Positions 17,827 to 26,186 of a stretch of 64,000 nt of DNA are shown here, piece after piece; positions within the stretch are counted from its first letter, which is position 1; every line of letters begins with the position of its first letter. The position numbers and the translations under genes were made by a program. The stretch comes from UBA1952 sp965246905 (lineage in GTDB: Bacteria > Bacteroidota > Bacteroidia > Chitinophagales > Chitinophagaceae): positions 310,001 through 374,000 of the forward strand of contig CBDFFZ010000003.1 in assembly GCA_965246905.1 (NCBI GenBank), given 5' to 3'. The notes beneath the pieces are model-generated. The model ran no database searches, was not told the DNA's origin, and saw nothing but the letters and a program-made list of their open reading frames with translations.

Positions 17827-18060
17827 TTAGCGCATCTTAGGCCTCTTATTTTCCTGCGTCATGGCCCTGCTCTTTTCGACATTTTCTAAAAATAGTTCGC
17901 GTTCATGGGCACGCTTACCTTCCCCCATGCCTTTGATGTAAGGGTTCTCGTCACCTCCTGAAAGCGATAGCTTATTCATCAGGCCCGGTTCATAGTGGCT
18001 TAACAGGTAGCCGTTGTTATAACCTTTGGTAAACTGTTCTTCAAATTGCGAGTCTTCCAT
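17827..18060 (-). CDS. small mobilisation-module protein with shared tail motif
   Basis: 77 residues: MEDSQFEEQFTKGYNNGYLL, a central NPYIKGMGEG and the C-terminal tail HERELFLENVEKSRAM ending KRPKMR. The same kind of tail (R-E/D-x-F-x-x-N/Q-L/V followed by a basic end) closes three other nearby proteins. No catalytic motif. It starts one base before the stop of the upstream HTH gene, so it is translated in tandem with it. Function unknown, probably a mobilisation accessory. Confidence 0.65.
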   Translation of the reverse strand: MEDSQFEEQFTKGYNNGYLLSHYEPGLMNKLSLSGGDENPYIKGMGEGKRAHERELFLENVEKSRAMTQENKRPKMR

Positions 18061-18330
18061 TTAAAACGTGTTTTTGGCATGCTTGTCTAAATATTGATTG
18101 ATCGATGCAGCGTCATAAAGAATAATTTTCTTTTCCGGCTGGCTGAAGCGGATCATCCCCTCGTCGCGCATTTTTTGCAACGTAGTTTTACTGGATATTC
18201 GTAGCTTTTTCATAGCTTCTTCGCCGGATATCCACTTGTCCTCGTTGATCTGCTCACGCTCTTTTATCCTATCCACTACCTGATCTAACAGTGCATAAAA
18301 GGCGCTTTCCTCAAGGCATATAACCTCCAT
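18061..18330 (-). CDS. helix-turn-helix (excisionase-like) protein
   Basis: 89 residues. KWISGEEAMKKLRISSKTTLQKMRDEGMIRFSQPEKKIILYDAASINQYLDKHAK is the winged-helix DNA-binding layout of Bacteroidota MerR/Xis-like HTH_17 proteins. Preceded by a helical N-terminus. Such proteins direct excision or regulate the mobilisation genes of conjugative transposons. Confidence 0.8.
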   Translation of the reverse strand: MEVICLEESAFYALLDQVVDRIKEREQINEDKWISGEEAMKKLRISSKTTLQKMRDEGMIRFSQPEKKIILYDAASINQYLDKHAKNTF

Positions 18331-18357
18331 AAATTAAGTTGAATGGGTAAATTAAAT

Positions 18358-18975
18358 TTAGTGTTTCATACGGTGTACATGGGCTTGCTGACGTTCACGC
18401 ATTGATTCAAGGTTAGACAGAAATTCTTCCCGTTGCGTTTTCGTGGCCTGTGGCTGATCAGGGCTTTCTTCGTTACCAGACTGGGTTTCTGAAGGCGCAA
18501 GCTTTGTCTCATTACTATCCTGTTTTTCTCTTACGGAAGCAAGATTTTGCAGAAACGCTTCCCGCTCAGTCAACGGGTTTTGTTCCTGTGAAGGTTTCCC
18601 TTCTAGCTTAGGTTCCTCTACCTGGGACGGGTCTTTCGCTTGCTGGCGTTCCATTGGTTTTTTGTCGGTCGATTGCTGTTCGTCCTGAACGACTGTTTCG
18701 TCCTCCGCGTAACCGTACCATCCGGCTAATTCCTTTGCCCGTGCTTCAAACTTTTCTTTGATGTGACTTACAGCTTCATCAGGGTCCAATTGCTTATTGC
18801 TGCCTGTAACTCTGTTCCAGTCTGTTTGAAAGGCCGTTTTCTGTACAAACTCATTCTGCATATATTTCTGGCGTTCGCGTTCATATTGCTCCGCCATTTG
18901 TTCAAGGAATACTTTGCCCTCTTCATCACTTCCATCGTAGTACTTCTTCATGAAGTCCGGGATTGGTTGTTTCAT
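18358..18975 (-). CDS. mobilisation-module protein with duplicated tail motif
   Basis: 205 residues, highly charged, helical and partly disordered. MKQPIPDFMKKYYDGSDEEGKVFLEQM starts it. Two copies of the shared tail motif are present: TEREAFLQNLASVREKQ in the middle and TQREEFLSNLESMRERQ near the end, the protein closing with HRMKH. Between them is a Q/E/P-rich linker. No enzyme motif. Probably a relaxosome or coupling accessory. Confidence 0.65.
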   Translation of the reverse strand: MKQPIPDFMKKYYDGSDEEGKVFLEQMAEQYERERQKYMQNEFVQKTAFQTDWNRVTGSNKQLDPDEAVSHIKEKFEARAKELAGWYGYAEDETVVQDEQQSTDKKPMERQQAKDPSQVEEPKLEGKPSQEQNPLTEREAFLQNLASVREKQDSNETKLAPSETQSGNEESPDQPQATKTQREEFLSNLESMRERQQAHVHRMKH

Positions 18976-19044
18976 TCTGATTGATTTTTTAAAAATGGTG
19001 TGATAATATTCTTTTACTGTTCTCCGGTTTATAGGGTGTGAAAC

Positions 19045-19464
19045 ATGTCGTCTTCAACAAAACAGCTTGATAAAACTGTCCGAGATACAACAGTGGCTAT
19101 TGATGGCGGTCTGTACGGCTGTACGTTTACAAACCAATATCTACTGCATGATCCTAAAAGTCTTCCGCGTTACAGACACCTGGCCCTTAAGGCCCTGATG
19201 CATTATGGCGGTGACCAGTACAATCCGCATGTCCATGGTCTGACCGTGGAACCATTCATCCGCGAAATCACCAAAGAAATCATTAGTTACAAAGTTTTTT
19301 ATCGCTTGAATGCTTATGACTGGCAATGGATTGATCATGCTTTACGCAAAGCCATCGGCGGCTGTCTTGGTTTAAACCTGGCCTATGATCAGGATCGAAT
19401 CAACGCCGGTTTTAAGGACGATGCCAAGGCTGCAACATTGATCCAATGGCACAATGTGACCTAA
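19045..19464 (+). CDS. hypothetical protein
   Basis: 139 residues, not recognised. Soluble, rich in aromatic residues and His (YRHLALKALMHYGGDQYNPHVHGLTVEPFIREITKEI, DWQWIDHALRKAIGGCLGLNLAYD). It is the only plus-strand gene in this minus-strand mobilisation block, and its 3' end overlaps the 19461 gene's end by 4 bp. Reading frame and composition look coding. Confidence 0.55.
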   Translation: MSSSTKQLDKTVRDTTVAIDGGLYGCTFTNQYLLHDPKSLPRYRHLALKALMHYGGDQYNPHVHGLTVEPFIREITKEIISYKVFYRLNAYDWQWIDHALRKAIGGCLGLNLAYDQDRINAGFKDDAKAATLIQWHNVT

Positions 19465-20348
19465 TGTGGTTTGGGCCTAAGCACTGATTGCCGATTTTGC
19501 TCTTGAACGCTCTTTAATTGCTCCAAAAATTCTTCGCGTTTCTGCACCGTTTCGTCATTGGGTAAATCCTTCTTCATTTTGTATTGTGAAAATTGTTGTG
19601 CTTCCCACCGCTCAACCTCCCATTCTTCCCTGCGCTCTTCATGATATTTTTGGATCGTAGCGTCCACTTCAGCAATTTCTGGTATTTCTGCACATTCTTC
19701 CGGTAGGTTGTGGGCAAGTATTTCAGCCCTGAAAGAATACATCTCGCTTATCATGTACCGATCCGATGTGTTAGGAATGTATTCGGCCCGCTGATAGTGC
19801 ATCCTGATAATTTCATGCTGCTTGATCAAATCCTCCAGGCTTTCCTCCTCATGGGCCAAATCGTGATCATCAAGCGTCCTACGCTCTTCATAATACTTCC
19901 CGTCATAAACATCCTTTAACTCAAGCATTCGGACCGCAAAACGTTGTTGGGTTGCATTAGGAACGGGCAAATCTTTCAACTCATAATAACTGAAGACAGC
20001 ATCCTTTTCTTCTATGGCGTGGCTTATTCTCTCTTTCACGTGATCATCCTCAATTGCATGCTGAAACATTTCATCCAGCTGCTTAGCCATCTCGTATTCC
20101 TTACTAGCCTCCTGCTGCTGGTCTATTACCATCTTTGCATTCTGGCCTAAGGCACCCCATTCGTCGATCCATGCCTGACGGTCGCGCTGGATTTGATTGC
20201 GTGATTGAAAAGGCAAATTGGCATCCACCATCCCAAATTCCTTGCGTATACTGATTTCACTTTGGATAAGTTCGTCAAGCGATTGCTTCTGTAGGATTTC
20301 AAATGCATCCCATTGCATTTGTTCCCGATCTGAAAGTTTCTTACTCAT
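19461..20348 (-). CDS. long charged helical protein with shared tail motif
   Basis: 295 residues, almost entirely helical and charged: KKLSDREQMQWDAFEILQKQ, RDRQAWIDEWGALGQNAKM, EERREEWEVERWEAQQFSQYKMKK. The C-terminus is VQKREEFLEQLKSVQEQ...RPKPH, the same tail type as the relaxase and two other neighbours. No catalytic motif. Coiled-coil mobilisation accessory by context; function otherwise unknown. Confidence 0.65.
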   Translation of the reverse strand: MSKKLSDREQMQWDAFEILQKQSLDELIQSEISIRKEFGMVDANLPFQSRNQIQRDRQAWIDEWGALGQNAKMVIDQQQEASKEYEMAKQLDEMFQHAIEDDHVKERISHAIEEKDAVFSYYELKDLPVPNATQQRFAVRMLELKDVYDGKYYEERRTLDDHDLAHEEESLEDLIKQHEIIRMHYQRAEYIPNTSDRYMISEMYSFRAEILAHNLPEECAEIPEIAEVDATIQKYHEERREEWEVERWEAQQFSQYKMKKDLPNDETVQKREEFLEQLKSVQEQNRQSVLRPKPH

Positions 20349-20364
20349 GATATTTGTTTTTTAA

Positions 20365-20637
20365 TTAGGTGATTTTTTGCTCCGCGCGTTGCGCCTGGTT
20401 TACTTCATTTGCACGAATGGCAGTCGCATGCCTGCCGTCAATGCCCCATTCATTGGTCCAGATCGTCCGCTTTGTTTTGAGCTTTTCTTTCCACTCTTCC
20501 GGCAGCAGTTCCAAAGGCAAGCGAAGCCGCTGACTAAGCTGAAATTCGTAGGCCTGAAATTGGCAGAGCGCTTCATTGCGGCAGCGGTAATATTCATCCC
20601 ACTACCTGCTAGTATTTTTAAACACCTGATCATTCAT
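20365..20637 (-). pseudogene. mobilisation-block gene with an in-frame amber stop
   Basis: From an ATG at 20637 the frame reads MNDQVFKNTSR, then TAG, then continues in the same frame as WDEYYRCRNEALCQFQAYEF, LELLPEEWKEKLKTKRTIW and ends with QRAEQKIT, stop at 20365 (91 codons in all). No alternative start follows the TAG. A single C-to-T change in a Gln codon (CAG to TAG) would explain it. Between the relaxase and the 295-residue protein. Confidence 0.6.
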
Positions 20638-20666
20638 AACAGAAGTTTTTAACGGTGATTGATTCA

Positions 20667-21578
20667 TTATCTCATTCGCGGGCCTTTATGCTTTGCCTGC
20701 TGTTGTTCGCGTATCCGGGCGAGGTTTTCGGCGAACTCATCCCGTAGGCTTTTTTCTTCTCCAGGCATTTTTACATCATCTTGTATTCGTTGGTCTGTCG
20801 TCGCTTGCTGCGCCACTTTTGGAAGCGTGATTTGCTGTTTGGACCGCATCAGGGCAATGGCTTCTTTCTCTTCCATTAGGACGGTTAAGGCAAACCGGTC
20901 ACGAACTTCCTTAATCCTAATTCCGTCCAGGTTTCGGGCCAAAGGGAATGACCTCCCCGTGCTGTCGACGACCATAAACGGTATCTTGTCAAATCCATTT
21001 GAAATCATATAGCCTTGTTGCTTTGCTTTATGGATGAATGATTTTGCATCCCCCGTTTCCTTCCAAATAGCTGTAAGCATCTTCTTTAATTTCGGTTGGT
21101 GTGGATTACGTGTGGGTGTCGCTTTATGATTGAATACCTCCTCCATCTTCTTCCTTGCACGGTCATGCTTTCGATAATTATGCGAAATCGGAATCATCTT
21201 ATTAGTGGCAAGTTCGTAGCGCTCAAAAACCAAATGAGCGTGCTGTCTACCTAGCTTAGTATGTAGAACGATTGCCTTTCTTGAGTTTTCAAAGCCCAAC
21301 TCTTTCGCTAAAATTTCAGCGCTAAGCATCCAGTCTGCATCGGTCATCTTCTTTGAATCTTCTACGCCAGGATTAATGGACGCGTGATATAATCCCTGTC
21401 GGCTTTTGGTCAGTTGCTCATTTAGTGACATATCTCCAAGAAGATTGCGTAGATCCTGTGACGTGAATTTTGCCATGCCATCTACGTCTAATACCGTCAC
21501 CTCCTCATTTTCATTCTGAGCCAAGAGGTAGCTTGCAAGACCTCTTCCTGAACCCCGAATTTTACCTTTTATGACCAT
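20667..21578 (-). CDS. relaxase/mobilisation nuclease
   Basis: 303 residues. MVIKGKIRGSGRGLASYLL and GLYHASINPGVED (~65) resemble the N-terminal region of MobA/VirD2-type relaxases. RKAIVLHTKLGRQHAHLVFERYEL (~105-128) carries the metal-binding H-x6-H-x-H pattern. The catalytic Tyr is not certain; YHAS near residue 64 is a candidate. The C-terminal tail SLRDEFAENLARIREQQQ...GPRMR matches the shared tail motif of its neighbours. Nicks oriT and pilots the strand. Its start overlaps mobC by 17 bp. Confidence 0.85.
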   Translation of the reverse strand: MVIKGKIRGSGRGLASYLLAQNENEEVTVLDVDGMAKFTSQDLRNLLGDMSLNEQLTKSRQGLYHASINPGVEDSKKMTDADWMLSAEILAKELGFENSRKAIVLHTKLGRQHAHLVFERYELATNKMIPISHNYRKHDRARKKMEEVFNHKATPTRNPHQPKLKKMLTAIWKETGDAKSFIHKAKQQGYMISNGFDKIPFMVVDSTGRSFPLARNLDGIRIKEVRDRFALTVLMEEKEAIALMRSKQQITLPKVAQQATTDQRIQDDVKMPGEEKSLRDEFAENLARIREQQQAKHKGPRMR

Positions 21579-21933
21579 CCTCCAATGTTTCCCTGAGTTG
21601 CTTTGCCAACGCTCTTACTTCATCCATTGTGTAAACAATTGCCTTTAGCGGTATTTCGAAATCTTCGGATTTCCGATTACACTGACGGGCAAGCTGGTTC
21701 AAATTTGAGCCCTGCTTACCAAGCTCAGCTAAAAATCTAAGTAGCAGCTCTCGCTCCGGCCCGGGTTTGCGCAACAATGGTTTTGCACCAAATGCGTTTT
21801 TTCTCAGCATGTCGCTGATTGTGTAACCACTTTCTCTCGCGAGGTTCTGCAGCTGTATTTTTTCTGCCATCGTGACGCGTATGCGCACGATCACAACACG
21901 CCTGTTACCAGCGTCTTTTGAAGGTCGGGCCAT
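21562..21933 (-). CDS. mobC: MobC-like relaxosome protein
   Basis: 123 residues starting MARPSKDAGNRRVVIVRIRVT; an open frame runs further upstream but crosses the candidate oriT, so this start is chosen. Ribbon-helix-helix N-terminus (RIRVTMAEKIQLQNLARESGYTISDMLRKNAF), then the typical bacterial mobilisation block ELGKQGSNLNQLARQCN. Binds oriT DNA and recruits the relaxase. Overlaps the relaxase start, typical mobC-mobA arrangement. Confidence 0.88.
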   Translation of the reverse strand: MARPSKDAGNRRVVIVRIRVTMAEKIQLQNLARESGYTISDMLRKNAFGAKPLLRKPGPERELLLRFLAELGKQGSNLNQLARQCNRKSEDFEIPLKAIVYTMDEVRALAKQLRETLEDGHKR

Positions 21934-22011
21934 GTCAATTCTTTTTGAAAGCGGTTGGGCGGCGAAAGGGTGTCCAGAGGGAAAAGCGCAGCGGCTCCCT
22001 TGGCAAGGCAG

Positions 22012-22075
22012 TTTGTGGAAACCAAAACCCGTAGGGTTATTGGTACCACAAACTATGTCTTGCACCTGTAGGGTG
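22012..22075. other. candidate origin of transfer (oriT)
   Basis: Directly upstream of mobC. Long imperfect hairpin at 22012-22052: arms beginning TTTGTGG and ending CCACAAA, 15 of 19 positions paired, 3-nt loop. The loop motif GTAGGGT (22031-22037) recurs at 22068-22074. Position and structure fit an oriT with a nic site beside it; the exact nick is not visible. Confidence 0.5.
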
Positions 22076-22078
22076 ACA

Positions 22079-22315
22079 CTACCTTACTTCATCGTTATTG
22101 TCAAGATCAGGCAGGTGATAAGTATCTGATTGCACGTTATAATACCTGCCCGGATACAGGATCACTTCATCGTTCTTTATCGCACAGGTATTGCCAGGAA
22201 AAGTAAAAGTTGCATTGTAAACCGGCAGTAGTTTTCCTGACAGGTTGACTTGGTTCACTAGTACATAGCTCAGCTGCTGGAAGATCGGGATCGGAACTAT
22301 TCTATACGAGCTCAT
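22079..22315 (-). CDS. hypothetical protein
   Basis: 78 residues, not recognised: MSSYRIVPIPIFQQLSYVLVN, then NATFTFPGNTCAIKNDEVILYPGRYYNV. Beta-rich, no membrane segment. Its start overlaps the 3' end of the coupling-protein gene by 14 bp, so it belongs to the same transcript. Ends at the oriT region. Confidence 0.55.
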   Translation of the reverse strand: MSSYRIVPIPIFQQLSYVLVNQVNLSGKLLPVYNATFTFPGNTCAIKNDEVILYPGRYYNVQSDTYHLPDLDNNDEVR

Positions 22316-24164
22316 CCTGCATATAGGGATTTAAATCGTAAACAGGAACACCGCCGGGGTTCAAATCGGCACGTTTGTAGTATGGATTTTTAGGAATAAT
22401 AGTAACCGGATTTTCACCAATAAATGTTATGATATTAGTGCTGGACATACGGATCACTTCATCTGGGGTCGCTAACATTCTAAAGTTTGGTTCGGATGCA
22501 GTGATGGTTCCCAGCCAGCTTGTCGAATAAGTTATATTGCTCGTTTCCCCCATGAGGTCCGAAACGTATTTTGCAGTAAAGTTGTCCTTGATTCCTGAGA
22601 ACTGCCGGATATAACAATTTGCAATAATGCTTTCCCATTTATCACCGTATTGAGCATGTAACTGAGCAAGATCCTGATAAATTAACCACATAGATATATT
22701 AAATCCGGCATATACGGCAAGTGCCTGTTCAAATTCGGTCACTCTGCCAAGTGCTGCACATTCATCTACGATAAACGTGATGCGACGCTTTGAAGGCTTC
22801 CGGACACAAGCCCGCATGATAGAAGTAACCACTAAACGAAGCCATGCAGCGTGAGAGGTCAATTTGTCTACACCAATCACAATAAATACTGCCGTCTTTT
22901 GATCGGCAATCGTGGAAGGATCAAACTCTGATTCCATAGCGGCCTGAAGACTGGATGATTTCATGAAATTTGTGGCCTCCAAAATGTGGGCAACGATACT
23001 TGCAAAAGTTTCTTCAGAGCCCATCATCTTAAGAATTTCATGGGCTGAATTACGTACTGCATGTCCATTAACCGGGTCAGTGCTTGTCGCCATATCTGCC
23101 AGCAAATTATCAAAGGCTTCCCCGGAATATCTTAGCCATTCAAATAAAACTGTGAGGGTAGGTTTTTCCACCTTGTTAGTTGTTACAAGGTGTAGCAAAT
23201 AACCGGCCAGCACATTCTTGGCGCTTAGGCTGAAAAATTTATTGTGATCGTCGTCAGAAGTTGGAATAATTAGACTTGCGATCAGCATCACATCATCAAC
23301 AAGGTCTTTGCTGGTTTTATCAAACAAAATCATTAATGGATTATAGTTGGATTTTTGTGTAATAAATCCTGATAAAATATCCCATGGGTTAATAGTGACT
23401 ATTTTATACCCATGTAATTTTAAATAATTTGAACAGATGCTACAGTTCTCTCCCTTGGGATCAATCACTACGAAGCTGCTTTCATTACCCCCTACACCAA
23501 GCAGGTTTGGAATAATTAAGTTTGTGCCCTTTCCTGATCTGGTACCCCCTACGAGTAAATAGTGCCCTTTGTCGGCGTAAGTTAGATTACCGCCCATATA
23601 AAAGCCTTTTTTGCCAGTGTGCTCATTCATTTGGTCGGCTGACATATACTGTGCGCTGGCAAACTTTCCACGATCCAGCATATAATTATAGATGCTGGTG
23701 CGCCAGTTTCTAAACTTTAAAAAGACCACGTAGGATACCGCAAGGTTGAACGCTAAGTAGCCGAGCAACAAAGCGATCATGTGCGGGTCGAATAGAAACA
23801 ACGTTCCAAAGACTTTATAGATCACGTACAAGCCGCCATAGAGGGCAATCCAAATACACAGGCCTCCAAGCACCATCGAGAACTTTACGATGAACGGCAA
23901 ATTGTCAAGACGCGGGGCTTCTTCCTTTGGACGCATGAAACGGTTATATGCCCTTATATAGCCGTAGATCATGCCTGTGAAACTTACGAAGGTGAAAATC
24001 GCACCGATAATAAATACAATCATCTTAAAGGGATCGATACCCTTGCCCTGCATTTTCAGCAGGATCTTTAATTGCTCCTGGAATTCCTTCCAGTTAAATT
24101 GAGCAACATCTTTTTTAAGTGTCTCCAACCAGTTTGAGGTTGGACGTGTGTTTGAAGTTTTCAT
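22302..24164 (-). CDS. traG: VirD4/TraG-type coupling protein (T4CP)
   Basis: 620 residues. Three N-terminal membrane helices (~45-70, ~88-112, ~120-145: MIVFIIGAIFTFVSFTGMIYGY, LGGLCIWIALYGGLYVIY, MIALLLGYLAFNLAVSYVVFL). Walker A LVGGTRSGKGTNLIIP (~203-218), Walker B ITFIVDECAALGRV (~465). Typical TraG/VirD4 length. Inner-membrane ATPase that hands the relaxosome to a type IV secretion channel. No other channel genes are in the island, so it is mobilisable rather than self-transmissible. Confidence 0.9.
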   Translation of the reverse strand: MKTSNTRPTSNWLETLKKDVAQFNWKEFQEQLKILLKMQGKGIDPFKMIVFIIGAIFTFVSFTGMIYGYIRAYNRFMRPKEEAPRLDNLPFIVKFSMVLGGLCIWIALYGGLYVIYKVFGTLFLFDPHMIALLLGYLAFNLAVSYVVFLKFRNWRTSIYNYMLDRGKFASAQYMSADQMNEHTGKKGFYMGGNLTYADKGHYLLVGGTRSGKGTNLIIPNLLGVGGNESSFVVIDPKGENCSICSNYLKLHGYKIVTINPWDILSGFITQKSNYNPLMILFDKTSKDLVDDVMLIASLIIPTSDDDHNKFFSLSAKNVLAGYLLHLVTTNKVEKPTLTVLFEWLRYSGEAFDNLLADMATSTDPVNGHAVRNSAHEILKMMGSEETFASIVAHILEATNFMKSSSLQAAMESEFDPSTIADQKTAVFIVIGVDKLTSHAAWLRLVVTSIMRACVRKPSKRRITFIVDECAALGRVTEFEQALAVYAGFNISMWLIYQDLAQLHAQYGDKWESIIANCYIRQFSGIKDNFTAKYVSDLMGETSNITYSTSWLGTITASEPNFRMLATPDEVIRMSSTNIITFIGENPVTIIPKNPYYKRADLNPGGVPVYDLNPYMQDELV

Positions 24165-24326
24165 TATTATAATTTGGTTTCAACTGGTGAATTCTTTACG
24201 GTTACAGCAGATGCGATATTTTGAAAACTGGTCTGCTTACTTTTATTTTCATTTTCATGATTTTGTTAGTTTAATTTGATTTGGAACCATGTGGTGTGCA
24301 CCCCACAGTAGTTCCAGATCATTAAA

Positions 24327-24443
24327 TTAATTTCGTGCTCTGCGAGCTGCTTCCTGAGCCTCGCGAGCCCGACGCCGTGCTTCATCAGCTGCCCTTTGGG
24401 CGGCTCTTGCTGCTTCTTCAGCGGCTTTTCTTGGATCTGCCAT
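24327..24443 (-). CDS. 38-residue Ala/Arg/Glu-rich peptide
   Basis: ATG at 24443, stop at 24327. MADPRKAAEEAARAAQRAAD, then EARRRAREAQEAARRARN. Predicted single amphipathic helix with heptad-like A/R/E spacing. Begins just upstream of the TraG gene in the same direction (163 bp gap). May be a small nucleic-acid-binding or membrane-surface helix. The regular composition could be chance, but codon choice and position support a gene. Confidence 0.45.
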   Translation of the reverse strand: MADPRKAAEEAARAAQRAADEARRRAREAQEAARRARN

Positions 24444-24476
24444 GATGTGGTATTTTATCCAGTGAACTAAATGGTA

Positions 24477-24580
24477 TCAGATGACTCCATCTGACTGTCT
24501 ACACAAATGTCCTTTTAATGAAACGTCGGGAAACCCGAGATAACAGTAAAAGTGTAGATTTGATTATCTCACAGATAATC
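24477..24580. promoter_or_regulatory. two palindromes in divergent promoter region
   Basis: TCAGATG-ACTC-CATCTGA (24477-24494) and GATTATCT-CAC-AGATAATC (24562-24580), both perfect. They lie between the divergent 38-residue peptide/traG block and the 24588 gene, the second ending 7 bp before that start codon. Likely operators. Confidence 0.5.
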
Positions 24581-24587
24581 ACCGCTA

Positions 24588-25628
24588 ATGAATTCCAGAG
24601 AACGACGGGCACGTAATCCCTACTTGTTTTTATTAATGCGCTCCATTTTTAAATGGGAAGTTGAATTGTTCTACGCAAATGTTAGCCGACTAAGCATGAG
24701 TCGATATATTCTAGAAAAAAAGGAAATCGACATTAAATTTTCACCTCGACCTCAAAAAGAGCTATCTGAAACTGATGAAGTAAAAATCATGGCGGATGCT
24801 GCTTATTTAGTCAGCGAGTTTGCTGAGCGTGTTGGGGATTTAAAAGCAAGTGACCAAAAAATTAATGATTTCATTGCGTGTATTCGCTTGCTCTGTAGAC
24901 ATAGTTCATGGCGTTTGTTCAAACGAAATCCGTTAAACAACACTGAGTATATTGATTGGGGCAATAAGCTTCGGGATAAGGGCTATGTTAAGCTTTCCCG
25001 CCTTGAAAAAGCCAGGCTAAATAGCAAGGTAAATGAAAGCCTCGCTGACTACATTAGTTATGCTTCGTTGCGCGGGGTGTTTGACGCCGTCGATTATCTA
25101 GATCAGGAATATGGTGGTAAACTAATCGGTACAAAACATATTATACGAAAGGCGACAAATGCAGATAAAACAATTATTGAAGGATACTGTCTGAAAAGAG
25201 GGGTTTTTCAACAGAAAGATTATTTGATGCAAGCGATTGGCCATGCGGGTAGCGCCACTTGGCTTGTTATTAATGATGTCGGTGAAATTGTTGGTACTAT
25301 TTCTTTTTTACCTGTGTCCCGAGATGGATTCAATTACATGATCGATGAGACCATTTCAGAAGCAGATGTTTATAATGATTTAGTGACCACTAGTTCAATC
25401 AATGTGCCAAATGCAATAACTTTCTTATCAAACGTTATGTATGACAATATGTTTATTAAGGCTGCAATAAAAGACAATTTAGAAGCAATTTGCCCTGATT
25501 TTAATAAAACTGATCAGGCATTCTTTTGCTTTAAAACTTATCACACAACGTTTCTATTTGAGCATGGTTTTGGAAATAGTGGCGTTGCTGACGATAATAA
25601 CCTGATGGTAAAGAACTATGTAAAGTAG
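24588..25628 (+). CDS. hypothetical protein, possible GNAT-like domain
   Basis: 346 residues, not recognised with confidence. N-terminal ~170 residues are helical and basic. The segment HIIRKATNADKTIIEGYCLKRGVF...SATWLVINDVGEIVGTISFLPVSRDGFN (~185-250) has the beta-strand order and GEIVGTISF turn of GNAT acyltransferases. C-terminal FKTYHTTFLFEHGFG would then be the last strand. AT-rich. A DUF2958 gene follows 26 bp downstream. Confidence 0.5.
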   Translation: MNSRERRARNPYLFLLMRSIFKWEVELFYANVSRLSMSRYILEKKEIDIKFSPRPQKELSETDEVKIMADAAYLVSEFAERVGDLKASDQKINDFIACIRLLCRHSSWRLFKRNPLNNTEYIDWGNKLRDKGYVKLSRLEKARLNSKVNESLADYISYASLRGVFDAVDYLDQEYGGKLIGTKHIIRKATNADKTIIEGYCLKRGVFQQKDYLMQAIGHAGSATWLVINDVGEIVGTISFLPVSRDGFNYMIDETISEADVYNDLVTTSSINVPNAITFLSNVMYDNMFIKAAIKDNLEAICPDFNKTDQAFFCFKTYHTTFLFEHGFGNSGVADDNNLMVKNYVK

Positions 25629-25654
25629 TTTCTTATTTACAAAACGCATTATAT

Positions 25655-26095
25655 ATGGCAAACTCACAAACTGATTATGATAGAATAGGGTTGTATGGGA
25701 TGGATCTATTTACTGAAGAGCAGCAAGAACAACTAATTAAAAATTACAGTGATGGCAGAAATAGAAACAAACATATTCCTGTAGCGTATTTGCATGCTAG
25801 CGCACTTAATTATCAATGGCTTTTAACCGAACTCGATCCTAATAGCGGCATAGCCTATGGCCTGATCGATTTGGGTAATAGTGAACCTGGTTATGGATCC
25901 GTCGACTTGAACGATATCGTAAAGCTCAAAAGTGAAGGGTTTCGAGTATTCAATAACGTTAGTTACAAGCCAAATCACTTGTTAGAGGCCTTTTATCAGC
26001 TTTCAAATGAATTAGGTATTTTGGTTGCTATTGAAGACGGTTTAGAGGATGACCTTGACAAAATTCAAGCTCGAATTAACAGGCTGGAACCTTGA
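25655..26095 (+). CDS. DUF2958-family protein, divergent copy 2
   Basis: 146 residues. DLFTEEQQEQLIKNYSDG, KHIPVAYLHASALNYQWLLTELDPNSGIAYGLIDLGNSEPGYGSVDLNDI aligns in order with the DUF2958 blocks of the other two copies. More AT-rich and divergent than either, so it has a different origin. Soluble; role unknown. Probably co-transcribed with 24588. Confidence 0.75.
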   Translation: MANSQTDYDRIGLYGMDLFTEEQQEQLIKNYSDGRNRNKHIPVAYLHASALNYQWLLTELDPNSGIAYGLIDLGNSEPGYGSVDLNDIVKLKSEGFRVFNNVSYKPNHLLEAFYQLSNELGILVAIEDGLEDDLDKIQARINRLEP

Positions 26096-26186
26096 TACGA
26101 CAGCTATGCAAGCGTTGAAATTTGGCTGTGACAAGCTTGATTTACTTTACCCATCAGTGAAACGCTGTGATCTACCTTATTTGAAT

